From positions 372,001 through 436,000 of the forward strand of contig NZ_ARYH01000002.1 in NCBI RefSeq assembly GCF_000685235.1: 64,000 bases of DNA. Reading direction: 5' to 3'. Source of the DNA: Hyphomonas adhaerens MHS-3. Lineage in GTDB: Bacteria > Pseudomonadota > Alphaproteobacteria > Caulobacterales > Hyphomonadaceae. Below are positions 17,317-25,089 of the stretch, piece after piece. The position numbers and the translations under genes were made by a program. The stretch's first letter is position 1, and every line of letters starts with the position of its first letter. Under the pieces are notes generated by a model. That model had not been told where the DNA came from, made no database searches, and saw nothing but the letters and a program-made list of their open reading frames with translations.

Positions 17317-18102
17317 TCAGCGCTTCGCAATCACCAGCGACTGCACTGCCCGGCCGAACGGCCCGTGCTGGTCCGACAGTTCCCCGAAGCCCAGCCCGCG
17401 GCCGTCCGGGCTGATCCAGGAATTGGCCTCCAGCTTGATCCACTCGCCCACAGGCTCGCGTGCGAAATGCAGCGTCAGGTCGGCGTTGATGTAGGTCCAC
17501 ACGTCAAAGTCGAGCGTCGACCCGAACCCGTTGCAATAGTCACCCGTCGCCGCCGCCCGCATCAGCGGCGTCGTCTCCTGACTGTCGAGGAAAGGCCGCT
17601 TGATGTGGAACCAGACCGCCTTGCGCGAGACGGCCGCCGGGTCTTCCGTGCGCATCTCCACCGCCGTGTTGAAGCCCACCGCACGCGGGAAGCCGATGGG
17701 GGTTTCCGGGATGGTGCCCGCCACTTCCGGCATCGCGGAAGCTTCCGGCAGCTCCAGCTCGGCTTTGCGGATTTTCAGCCCAGAGGCCCGCACAACCTGT
17801 TTGCCATTGGCAGACAGGATCACTTCCGAGGTCTGAATGTTGCGGCCTTCGCGGGTGATGTTCACATCGATGTCCAGGTGCCCCACCGGCACAGGGCGCT
17901 GCAAGTCGATCGTGAGACGGGTCACCGACATCGGCACCTCGCTCGGCAAATTCTGGACGATGCTCGCGATCAGTCCGGACGGCGCGCCACCATGCAGCAT
18001 GCGCGGATCCCAGGGGCCTGCGCCATGTTCTGTTGCGATTGCGGAATCACTCTTGCGGTAAAAATAGGGGTCCAATGCTTCTTCCTTCAAAATCGGCCGC
18101 AT
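17317..18102 (-). CDS. Acyl-CoA thioesterase family protein (double hotdog)
   Basis: 261 residues with two hotdog repeats, as in TesB-like thioesterase-superfamily proteins. GPWDPRMLHGGAPSGLIASI (about residues 28-47) is the first hotdog helix entry with its HGGAP motif; LTIDLQRPVPVGHLDIDV follows in the first sheet. The second hotdog runs from about residue 150 and includes DFDVWTYINADLTLHFAREP. Expected to hydrolyse acyl-CoA thioesters; chain length unknown. The start codon is followed upstream by about 155 bases containing the aldehyde dehydrogenase terminator. A second member of this family is at 58350-59138. Confidence 0.8.
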   Translation of the reverse strand: MRPILKEEALDPYFYRKSDSAIATEHGAGPWDPRMLHGGAPSGLIASIVQNLPSEVPMSVTRLTIDLQRPVPVGHLDIDVNITREGRNIQTSEVILSANGKQVVRASGLKIRKAELELPEASAMPEVAGTIPETPIGFPRAVGFNTAVEMRTEDPAAVSRKAVWFHIKRPFLDSQETTPLMRAAATGDYCNGFGSTLDFDVWTYINADLTLHFAREPVGEWIKLEANSWISPDGRGLGFGELSDQHGPFGRAVQSLVIAKR

Positions 18103-18173
18103 CCAGACCGGCCGGTTGTTGACGCCTGCACCGGAACGGCACCTGCCGTTGGGGCGGTCAACTCATCTGATGG

Positions 18174-18214
18174 GGATAAAAGACAGGCGAGCACGCAATC
18201 ATGCGCGCTCGCCT
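18174..18214 (-). terminator. Probable rho-independent terminator after the aldehyde dehydrogenase gene
   Basis: AGGCGAGC at 18185-18192 pairs with GCTCGCCT at 18207-18214, and the stem continues inward through CGCA/TGCG. On the minus strand it is followed by GTCTTTTAT. The tract is short, so efficiency may be moderate. Confidence 0.6.
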
Positions 18215-18258
18215 TATCACTCGATCAGCCCGGCTTGTGTGCGGGCGGTCAGGCCGCC

Positions 18259-19689
18259 TCAGGCAAACGTTGCGTTGCGGCGGATATTCGTCGTCTTGGC
18301 CTGACAGAATTCCAGCAGACCATGTTCGCCGCCTTCGCTGCCGATGCCGGACTGTTTAGCCCCGCCAAACGATGCATGCGGCGACAGGTGCTGGGTCTCG
18401 TTGATCCAGACCGTGCCGGTTTCAAGCTGGTCGGCAATCTCCTGCGCCTTGGCCAGGTCGGCACTCCAGACAGACGCGCCGAGGCCATAGATCGTGTCAT
18501 TGGCGCGGGTCACAACCTCGTCCAGATTGTCGAACGACATCAGCGGCAGGACCGGGCCGAATTGTTCCTCCTGCACGATCCGCGCGTCTTCCGGCGGATT
18601 GTCGAGGATGGTGACCGGCACGAAATAGCCAGGCGCCGAGGACGCTTCACCACCGATCAGGAACTTGTAGCCCTTGTCCTTGGAATCCTGGATCAGGTCC
18701 AGCACGCGCTGATACTGCGCCTTGTTCTGGATCGGACCGATCTGCGTGCCCTGCTGGGAGCCATCGCCCACCTTCACGGTCTTGGCATATTCGACCAGCG
18801 CGGCCTTCAGCGGCTCATAAATGTCCTTGTGCACATACATGCGCTTTGTGGCGATACAGATTTGCCCGGTGTTCTGGAACGCCGCCCAGAACAGCTCCTG
18901 CGCGACGGCTTCGACATTTACGTCCGGCATCACGATGGCGGCATCATTGCCGCCAAGTTCCAGCGTGACCTTCTTCAGTTCCTTCGAGGCGCCTTCCATC
19001 ACCTTGCGACCCGTCTGGGTCGATCCGGTGAAGCTGATCTTGTCGATGCCGGAATGGCCGGTCAACCAGGGGCCGAGCCGGTCGTCGCCCGACACGACGT
19101 TCAGCACGCCAGCCGGCACCACATCACGGATCAGTTCCACAAGGCGCAGCGTCGTCAGCGGCGTCGTCGGGGCCGGCTTCAGCACGATCGTGTTGCCGGC
19201 CAGCAAGGCCGGCGCCAGCTTGAAGGCGGCCAGAATGATCGGGAAGTTCCACGGAACGATCGCGGCGACAACGCCGATCGGCTCGTAGCGGGTAACGGTG
19301 TAGCGTTCCTCATCGTCCTGCGAGACGACTTCCGGGATATCGAGCTTGGCCGTTTCGGCAAACCAGTGCGCCCCGCCAAGCACGTCGCCCATGGCCTGCT
19401 CGAACGGCTTGCCCTGCTCCTGTGTCAGAAGGCGTGCAAGTTCCTCGCCGTGCTGGCCGATGACGCCGGCAATCGCCAGCATGACTTCCTTACGCTTCTC
19501 AATCGGCGTCTTGCGCCAGGCCGGCAGCGCGGCACGGGCGGCCGCGACCGCTTCGTCCAGTTCCGCCTGCGTGCAGTTGGGCGCTTCGGCAAAAACCTCA
19601 GCCGTAGCCGGGTTTTCGACACCGAATTTTTCGGCGCCGGTGACGGCTTTCCCGTTGATTGTCATCGTGAATTTCGTGTCGGCACTCAT
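18259..19689 (-). CDS. NAD(P)-dependent aldehyde dehydrogenase family protein
   Basis: 476 residues from the chosen start. IVPWNFPI (cofactor/active-site Asn), SFTGSTQTG, ELGGNDAAIV (general-base Glu) and NTGQICIATKR (nucleophile Cys) occur in the normal ALDH order. Oxidises an aldehyde to its acid; the aldehyde is not evident from context. Start ATG 19689 is preceded by GGGAGG with eight bases spacing and gives the typical ALDH N-terminus; the frame remains open to 19965 but this extension reads like non-coding sequence (Arg/Pro/Cys-rich). Single-gene unit with a terminator-like hairpin downstream. Confidence 0.92.
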   Translation of the reverse strand: MSADTKFTMTINGKAVTGAEKFGVENPATAEVFAEAPNCTQAELDEAVAAARAALPAWRKTPIEKRKEVMLAIAGVIGQHGEELARLLTQEQGKPFEQAMGDVLGGAHWFAETAKLDIPEVVSQDDEERYTVTRYEPIGVVAAIVPWNFPIILAAFKLAPALLAGNTIVLKPAPTTPLTTLRLVELIRDVVPAGVLNVVSGDDRLGPWLTGHSGIDKISFTGSTQTGRKVMEGASKELKKVTLELGGNDAAIVMPDVNVEAVAQELFWAAFQNTGQICIATKRMYVHKDIYEPLKAALVEYAKTVKVGDGSQQGTQIGPIQNKAQYQRVLDLIQDSKDKGYKFLIGGEASSAPGYFVPVTILDNPPEDARIVQEEQFGPVLPLMSFDNLDEVVTRANDTIYGLGASVWSADLAKAQEIADQLETGTVWINETQHLSPHASFGGAKQSGIGSEGGEHGLLEFCQAKTTNIRRNATFA

Positions 19690-20000
19690 GGCGCTGGCCT
19701 CCCATTTTTGTTTTGTGCATTTCCTCTGGCGCAACTCTAGCAGGTTCAGACTTCTGGAACAGCGCGAAAACAATGCCGCGCCAACCTCCCGCTGCGTCAA
19801 CCGGCACGTGGGGATAGGGATCGGCAAATCCCCCACCCGTTCCTTGTCAGCCTGGCCGTTTCGCAGACTATGTTCGGACGCCCGCCCTGCTGTGACCGCT
19901 GCGTGTCCGGGCACCGGGCAAGCGTCTTCGCGTTTTCCGGGATGACAATTGGGAAGCCATCTCAATCCGACAGGGCCGCCTGCCCCTCATCCTTCCGTGC
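19690..20000. other. Non-coding stretch upstream of the aldehyde dehydrogenase
   Basis: No credible gene. It should contain the aldehyde dehydrogenase promoter. Open frames here are continuations or antisense of neighbouring genes. Confidence 0.4.
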
Positions 20001-20363
20001 ATGCATCCTGACCTTCAACGCTACTTTACCCATGTCTGGCCGCTGTTCTGGCCGTAGCTGGTGTGGAACCTGGTGCGCGTCGCCCGCTGGCACACGCGCA
20101 CCGGGCGGGAGGCGCTGATGGCGGTCGATTGCTTTGGCAATATAAGGCTGGTCTTCGTGGCTGACGCCCCGCCGCCCGATGATCTCTATACATATGAAGC
20201 GCCGCGCCTCGCGGCATGGGAGCATCCTGCCTGTCGCAGCGATGTGCCGGTTTGCGTGTCTGAAACGCAAGTCCGTCATGATCCGGTTAAGTCCGGTATA
20301 GTCATCTATAGTCATGACATAGTCCGGTATGATCATGGGCTGCACGTGCGTGGTCCACCCTAG
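20001..20363 (+). pseudogene. Small gene interrupted by an in-frame TAG (candidate pseudogene)
   Basis: The frame from ATG 20001 reads MHPDLQRYFTHVWPLFWP, meets TAG at 20055-20057, and continues LVWNLVRVARWHTRTGREA and LMAVDCFGNIRLVFVADAPP with protein-like composition to a stop at 20361. A single change (TAG from CAG or TGG) would restore one frame of about 120 residues. A shorter product from GTG 20061 is possible. No ribosome site is clear before ATG 20001. No family recognised with certainty. The last third (20280-20340) is made of short TAGTCCGGTATAG-like repeats and may not be original coding sequence. Confidence 0.4.
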
Positions 20364-20385
20364 CGGGGGCTTTGTGCGCCGCCAT

Positions 20386-20466
20386 CATCCTTCGACTTCG
20401 CTCAGGATGAGTTCAGTACTCAGGCGCCACAAATACCGGACTCATGCTGAGCGAAGTCGAAGCATG
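20386..20466. repeat. REP-like inverted repeat pair
   Basis: Arms of 27 bases at 20386-20412 and 20440-20466 are complementary at 25 positions, with a 27-base spacer. The core is CTTCGACTTCGCTCAG. This core closely resembles the CTTCGAC-x-x-GCTCAG palindromic intergenic repeats seen in many high-GC bacterial genomes. It sits between the broken small gene and the amidohydrolase. Confidence 0.75.
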
Positions 20467-20527
20467 CGCCACACAGAACCAAACTTCCCACCAGATGGCC
20501 CCCGCCAGTCCGGCTACAGGTGCTGGC

Positions 20528-21532
20528 TCAGGCCTCGACCGAGTAAACCTTCCGCGCCGTACCCGCGAACATCGCTGCTTTAGCCTCTTCCGGATACTTC
20601 GCCGCAATCTTCTTCATCGCGTTCCAGTAGACCACATAATTGAGAGACCAACGGTCGACCGGGAAATTGCTCTCGAACATGCAGCGCTCTGGCCCGAAAC
20701 ATTTGATCATGTGATCATACCAGCGCTCATGCTGCTCCACGACCTCATCCGACGTCGGAGGAGTCTCGCGTGTGTCCCAGCCGAAGCCATTGTCCGGCAT
20801 GGCCAGTCCGCCGATCTTGGCATGAACATTCGGGCATTCGGCAATCGCCGCCATCTCATCCTTCCAGGCTTCAAAGATTTCATCCCGCTTGCCTTCATAA
20901 GGGCCAACGCCAATCGGCGTGCCGAAATGGTCAAGGATCATGGTCGTGTCCGGGCAGGCTTTCGCGAGGTCCAGATAGTCCTGGTTCTGGTGGTGATAGT
21001 GCCAGGTGTCATAGGTGAAGCCGCGCTCCCCCAGATGCTGCACACCGCGCCGGAAATCCGGCTCAGCATAAAGGCGCGGCGGGGCATGACCGGGAATCCG
21101 AAGCGTCGCGCCACTCGCATCACGGGAACCGGCATGGCGGATTCCGCGGAACAGGCCGTTCGACGCATCGACATGGCCATCCAGGACTTCATCAAGCTGC
21201 GCCAGCGGCAACCGCAGATCAGCATGCGCCACCAGCGCCGCAATATAAGGCCCGCCCTTTGCTTTCATCTGCGCCGCAGAGTCCGTCACGAACACCGTCT
21301 CGCCAATCGGCTTCAGATGATCCGGCCCATCCTTGCGGTAGGCGGCGCCGCATTCCATGAACACGGTCTGGACGACATTATGCCCGCTGGTCAGGTCCGC
21401 CAGAAGGTCCGGCACCTGATAGCCCATATCCTCGCTCGGCCAGAGATGGTGGTGCGGATCGACGATCTCCCGCTCCGGCTCCAGGATGTCTTCCCGAACC
21501 TGCCACACCCAATCGGTATTGTTGAAAACCAT
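20528..21532 (-). CDS. Amidohydrolase 2 family metal-dependent hydrolase
   Basis: 334 residues, TIM-barrel amidohydrolase of the PF04909 type (lactonase/decarboxylase-like). The metal motif DPHHHLW occurs at about residues 25-31, MECGAAY near 58, a central HYHHQNQ near 170, ILDHFGTP near 190 and CMFESNFPVDRWS near 290, in the order known for 2-pyrone-4,6-dicarboxylate lactonase-like enzymes. Substrate unknown. Start ATG 21532. Downstream on the minus strand of mipZ but separated from it by a strong terminator, so it has its own promoter in the short gap. Confidence 0.88.
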   Translation of the reverse strand: MVFNNTDWVWQVREDILEPEREIVDPHHHLWPSEDMGYQVPDLLADLTSGHNVVQTVFMECGAAYRKDGPDHLKPIGETVFVTDSAAQMKAKGGPYIAALVAHADLRLPLAQLDEVLDGHVDASNGLFRGIRHAGSRDASGATLRIPGHAPPRLYAEPDFRRGVQHLGERGFTYDTWHYHHQNQDYLDLAKACPDTTMILDHFGTPIGVGPYEGKRDEIFEAWKDEMAAIAECPNVHAKIGGLAMPDNGFGWDTRETPPTSDEVVEQHERWYDHMIKCFGPERCMFESNFPVDRWSLNYVVYWNAMKKIAAKYPEEAKAAMFAGTARKVYSVEA

Positions 21533-21573
21533 GCGCCTGCCTCCCTGTTTCTTTTAAGAGGCAGAGTGACGCC

Positions 21574-21605
21574 GAAAAACAAAGAAGGCCAGCACCGGGC
21601 TGGCC
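21574..21605 (-). terminator. Rho-independent terminator of the mipZ unit
   Basis: On the minus strand GGCCAGC (21605-21599) pairs with GCTGGCC (21593-21587) over a five-base loop and is followed by TTCTTTGTTTTT. It lies 27 bases after the mipZ stop. Confidence 0.88.
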
Positions 21606-21631
21606 TCACCTCGCGTCAGTCGGGTTGCAGA

Positions 21632-22531
21632 TCAGAAGGTGATTTCGGCGCCGGTCAGTTCCGGCAGCTGCAGGATGATGATCAGGTCGCGCATCTCCTG
21701 ACGGGCGGCGACATGGCTCATCGTGAAGGAGACATTGGAGCCCTTCTCCGTCAGGTCGAGCAGCGTCAGACCGGCCGGGAAGAGTTCGCGATAGATCACG
21801 CGCTCGGACAGGCCGGGCGCAAGGCGGAAGCCGATCCGCTTGGACAGATTGTCGAGCGCCTCGCCGACGCGTTCCTTGTTCCGCGCGGCCAGCGGCGACA
21901 TGCGGTTACGCATCACGATCCAGTCGATCGGACGGCGCGACGTCTGCGCCTTCTTCTTGCGGCAGGACCAGACCATTTCGGAATAAAAGCTCGGCCGGAT
22001 CACTTCCAGCGTCTGCGGGTTCACATCGCCCAGCAGATCGAAATCGACGAAACTGTCGTTCAGCGGCGTGATCAGCGTATCGGCATGCATGTGGGCAGAC
22101 CGCGACAGGAATGTGTCGCCACCCGGCGAGTCGATGATGATGAAATCGCAGGTCTTCTTCAGACGCTGCAGGCTGGAAACCAGCCGGTGGGTTTCTTCCG
22201 CTTCAGCCCGGTCGAGATCACGCTCGGTCGACGCATCAACGCGCACGATTTCCGGCATCGGCAGACGCGAACCGGTGGACTGCATCCAGCGCAGGCGGTT
22301 CTCGAGATAGCGGGTCAGCGATCGCTGGCGGACATCAAGGTCGATCACACCGACCGCCTTGCCCATCCGCATCAGGGACACGCAAAGGTGCATCGAGACG
22401 GTCGACTTGCCGGCCCCGCCCTTCTCGTTGCCAACGACAATGACGCGGGCGTCCTTCTGGGGGACCGACAAGTCCGGGCCACCCACGAGTGCGGTAGGCG
22501 CGAATCCATCAGCCATTTCAGAATGCTCCAA
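21632..22531 (-). CDS. mipZ: Division-plane positioning ATPase MipZ
   Basis: ParA/MinD-type ATPase of 299 residues. In Caulobacter MipZ forms a bipolar gradient with ParB and inhibits FtsZ assembly away from midcell. The deviant Walker A in VVGNEKGGAGKSTVSMHL (about residues 31-48) and the following VIDLDVRQRSLTRYLENR are the specific MipZ N-terminal signature; IIIDSPGGDT is the Walker B/switch region. An in-frame ATG five codons on (MADGFAP) is an alternative start. The upstream gene (22562-23017) is 30 bases away on the same strand and likely co-transcribed; a terminator follows. Confidence 0.93.
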   Translation of the reverse strand: MEHSEMADGFAPTALVGGPDLSVPQKDARVIVVGNEKGGAGKSTVSMHLCVSLMRMGKAVGVIDLDVRQRSLTRYLENRLRWMQSTGSRLPMPEIVRVDASTERDLDRAEAEETHRLVSSLQRLKKTCDFIIIDSPGGDTFLSRSAHMHADTLITPLNDSFVDFDLLGDVNPQTLEVIRPSFYSEMVWSCRKKKAQTSRRPIDWIVMRNRMSPLAARNKERVGEALDNLSKRIGFRLAPGLSERVIYRELFPAGLTLLDLTEKGSNVSFTMSHVAARQEMRDLIIILQLPELTGAEITF

Positions 22532-22561
22532 GTTCAGTCAGTTAAAGTCAGCAGCAAAAAA

Positions 22562-23017
22562 TCAGGCGACGCGCGGCATGTCCTGCGACGCATCCCAAGC
22601 CGGGCGGCTTCCAGGCATTTCGTCGAACAAGTCTTCGTCTTCTGCCAGGATACCGAACTGTGCAGGCATTGGCTCTCCGTCGAACAGCAGGTCGTCGGAC
22701 ATGATCGGGCCAAACGCCGCTTCTGTGGGAAGCTCTTCGGTTTGCGGAACGTGCATGGAAATCTGCGTCAGCAGGGAGCGCAGGCCAGACAGGGCACCGG
22801 AGACACGGGCCGTTTCGCGCGCATACAGCGTTGCCGATTCCGTGACAGGGTTGCCGTCTCGGTCGAACATCCATTCGTCGATGTCCATCTCCGGATTGAA
22901 GTGCCGCATACGCGGCTCCGGAGCGCCCTCACCGGGAAGACGCGAGTCGCTGGCGGACATGCGGAACGCTGCCGTCAGCACGAAGGATTTGAGAGAAGAA
23001 AGGATGCGCTGTGTCAT
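22562..23017 (-). CDS. Hypothetical protein co-transcribed with mipZ
   Basis: 151 residues, acidic, no membrane segment. N-terminal basic/hydrophobic stretch (MTQRILSSLKSFVLTAAFRM) could be an amphipathic helix; the middle has MRHFNPEMDIDEWMFDRDG and the C-terminus is acidic (ILAEDEDLFDEMPGS). No family recognised. Its start is divergent from panC with about 60 bases between, and mipZ follows after 30 bases, so it is probably the first gene of the mipZ transcript. A role in division-site control would be pure inference from position. Confidence 0.8.
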   Translation of the reverse strand: MTQRILSSLKSFVLTAAFRMSASDSRLPGEGAPEPRMRHFNPEMDIDEWMFDRDGNPVTESATLYARETARVSGALSGLRSLLTQISMHVPQTEELPTEAAFGPIMSDDLLFDGEPMPAQFGILAEDEDLFDEMPGSRPAWDASQDMPRVA

Positions 23018-23041
23018 GGCTTTAAAATTCCTCCGAACAGG

Positions 23042-23057
23042 TTAACAACGCGTTTAC
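23042..23057. promoter_or_regulatory. CtrA-like box in the mipZ/panC divergent promoter
   Basis: TTAA-CAACGCG-TTTAC differs at one position from the CtrA full site TTAA-N7-TTAAC. It is 25 bases upstream of the start codon of the first gene in the mipZ unit and 21 bases before the panC start, so it could affect either. Confidence 0.4.
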
Positions 23058-23078
23058 ACAATCCGGAGCCGGGACGAA

Positions 23079-23963
23079 TTGAAAGTGAATTCGAAGACAG
23101 GTGACCTTACCCCCACCGTACGTACGAGACGTGAGCTACTGCAACAGGTTACGGCCTGGAAGCAGGCTGGCGAACGGGTGGGATTTGTCCCCACAATGGG
23201 GGCACTGCATGGCGGACATTTGTCCCTCATTGAAAAGGCAAAAGAAAAAGCCACGCGAATCGTCGCGAGCATTTTCGTGAATCCGACTCAGTTCGCCCCA
23301 GGGGAGGATTTCGACACCTACCCAAGGGATGAAGGCGCCGATCTGGCGAAGCTCGCCTCGGCGGGCTGCGATCTCGCCTATCTTCCGACGGTCGGGGAAA
23401 TGTATCCCGAAGGCTCCGTCACGAATGTGCGGGTCGAGGAATTGTCCGACCTGCTGGACGGCATCTACCGGCCGCATTTCTTTTACGGCGTTTCCACAGT
23501 CGTCGCGCGCCTGTTCCTGCATGTTCAGCCGGATGTCGCCGTGTTTGGCGAGAAGGACTACCAGCAGCTGCAGATCATCCGCCGCATGGTACAGGATTTG
23601 GGCTTTCCCGTTGAAATCATTGGCGCTTCCACTGCGCGGGATGCCGACGGGCTCGCGCAATCGTCCCGGAACCTTTACCTGAAGCCCGAGGAACGGCGGA
23701 ATGCCGGCGCCATGCAGGCGGCGCTTCACCGGGCGTCCGTCAGACTGGCGACCGGCGAATCGCCCTCGATCGCCCTGAATGAAGCGAGGGATCTGCTGGC
23801 GCGGTCAGGATTCGAAAAGATCGATTATGTGTCGCTGGTAGACCCGGCCACGCTTAAGGACCTGCCGGATACACCGCTGGCGACCGGGACTGTTGCCCGC
23901 CTGCTCGGTGCAGCCTGGATGGGCCGCACGCGCCTCATCGACAATATCAGCGTGACGCGGTGA
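23079..23963 (+). CDS. panC: Pantothenate synthetase PanC
   Basis: ATP-dependent condensation of pantoate and beta-alanine; 294 residues. VGFVPTMGALHGGHLSLIE carries the HIGH-like HGGHL motif, IFVNPTQFAP is the pantoate-binding loop, and VFGEKDYQQLQIIRRMV plus the KMSKS-like SSRN segment follow as expected. The frame opens with TTG 23079; GTG 23085 two codons on is an alternative, and neither has a strong ribosome site (GGAG about 12 bases before). The 3' end overlaps the convergent hisC by 17 bases. Confidence 0.94.
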   Translation: MKVNSKTGDLTPTVRTRRELLQQVTAWKQAGERVGFVPTMGALHGGHLSLIEKAKEKATRIVASIFVNPTQFAPGEDFDTYPRDEGADLAKLASAGCDLAYLPTVGEMYPEGSVTNVRVEELSDLLDGIYRPHFFYGVSTVVARLFLHVQPDVAVFGEKDYQQLQIIRRMVQDLGFPVEIIGASTARDADGLAQSSRNLYLKPEERRNAGAMQAALHRASVRLATGESPSIALNEARDLLARSGFEKIDYVSLVDPATLKDLPDTPLATGTVARLLGAAWMGRTRLIDNISVTR

Positions 23964-25038
23964 AGGATTCGAGCAGGCTGAGGACCGTCTCATTATCCTC
24001 AGCCGAGCCAATCGAAATACGCAGACGGCTCGGCAGGCCATAGCCCCCGACGGCGCGGACCAGCACGTTGTTCTGCTTCAGGTATTCATTCGCAGCTGCC
24101 GCCCGTTCGGGTGAGCCGAAATCCGGAATCACGAAGTTCGCCATGGATTTGGGCGTTGGCAGGCCCATCGCGTTCAACCGGTCCACATAGATCGCGCGCC
24201 ACTCCGCATTGTGCCGGCGGCTCGTCTCGATGAACTCCGTGTCGCCAATGCTGGCGATTCCGGCGGCGACGGCAAATGCGTTGATATTGAACGGCGGCCG
24301 GATGCGCTGGAACGTGGCCGCGATTTCTGCCGGGAAGTATCCCCAACCAAGCCGCAGCGCCGCCAGGCCATAAATCTTGGAGAATGTGCGGATCATCACC
24401 GTGTTGGCCCGCCGGTCGACGAGGTCGCGGATCGCCGCCTCGTATGTCTCACCGACATATTCGGCATAAGCGCCATCGATCACGAACAGGACATGCGGCG
24501 GAAGCGCATCCTGAAGACGCGCAAGGTCCTCAACCTCCATAATCGTGCCCGTCGGATTGTTTGGGTTCGCGAGGAAAAGAATCCGCGTCCGCTCGCTCAC
24601 GCCGCCCAATACGGCATTGAAACCAGCGGTCAGGTCGGTTTCCGGCACGGTGACCGGCGTGGCGCCATGGCCAAGCGCCGACACCTGATACATCGAGAAG
24701 GCATGTTCCGTGAACAGAACTTCATCACCCGGTCCCGCATAGGCTTGTGTCAGAAGGTGGATGATCTCATCCGATCCGGCTGACACCGCCACGCGGGAGA
24801 CATCCTTGATGCCCTTGGCGTCAGCAATCGCCTGGCGAAGCGCGCCATAATTCGGATCCGGATAGACATGAACCTGCCGGGCCACATCCTGCATCGCTTC
24901 AATCGCCCTTGGGCTCGGCCCGAAGGGGTTTTCGTTCGAGGCCAGCATGACAACCCGGTCTTCGCTGCCATGCAGCTTGCCGCCCGGGACATAGGGTTTG
25001 GTCTTCTCGATGTGCGGGAGGGGGCGAATGCTGGTCAT
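23947..25038 (-). CDS. hisC: Histidinol-phosphate aminotransferase HisC
   Basis: Fold-type I PLP aminotransferase, 363 residues, converting imidazole-acetol phosphate to histidinol phosphate. ASNENPFGPS at about residues 33-42, NPNNPTG, VIDGAYAEY and the PLP lysine in FSKIYGLAALRLGWG (about residue 220) are in family order. The IDGAYAEY segment is typical of the HisC2 group, which may also act on aromatic amino acids. No other his gene is nearby. Ends in overlap with panC. Confidence 0.9.
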   Translation of the reverse strand: MTSIRPLPHIEKTKPYVPGGKLHGSEDRVVMLASNENPFGPSPRAIEAMQDVARQVHVYPDPNYGALRQAIADAKGIKDVSRVAVSAGSDEIIHLLTQAYAGPGDEVLFTEHAFSMYQVSALGHGATPVTVPETDLTAGFNAVLGGVSERTRILFLANPNNPTGTIMEVEDLARLQDALPPHVLFVIDGAYAEYVGETYEAAIRDLVDRRANTVMIRTFSKIYGLAALRLGWGYFPAEIAATFQRIRPPFNINAFAVAAGIASIGDTEFIETSRRHNAEWRAIYVDRLNAMGLPTPKSMANFVIPDFGSPERAAAANEYLKQNNVLVRAVGGYGLPSRLRISIGSAEDNETVLSLLESFTASR

Positions 25039-25089
25039 GCGGGCGACTTACAATAGGTACGGGACGGTGGAAACAGAAATTGCGTCAGC

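Noticed and set aside
17281..19740. Long open frame of about 819 codons on the plus strand
   Set aside because: It is antisense to the thioesterase and aldehyde dehydrogenase genes, is rich in Arg/His/Gln/Pro and shows no motif; a by-product of high GC.
19690..19965. N-terminal extension of the aldehyde dehydrogenase
   Set aside because: No homology to ALDH N-termini, odd composition, and a good ribosome site precedes ATG 19689.
19870..20118. Plus-strand cysteine-rich frame of 82 codons
   Set aside because: No ribosome site, overlaps the better candidate frame at 20001, composition looks random.
20444..23104. Long open frame of about 886 codons on the plus strand
   Set aside because: Antisense to the amidohydrolase, mipZ and its partner gene, and it spans a strong terminator; composition is not protein-like.
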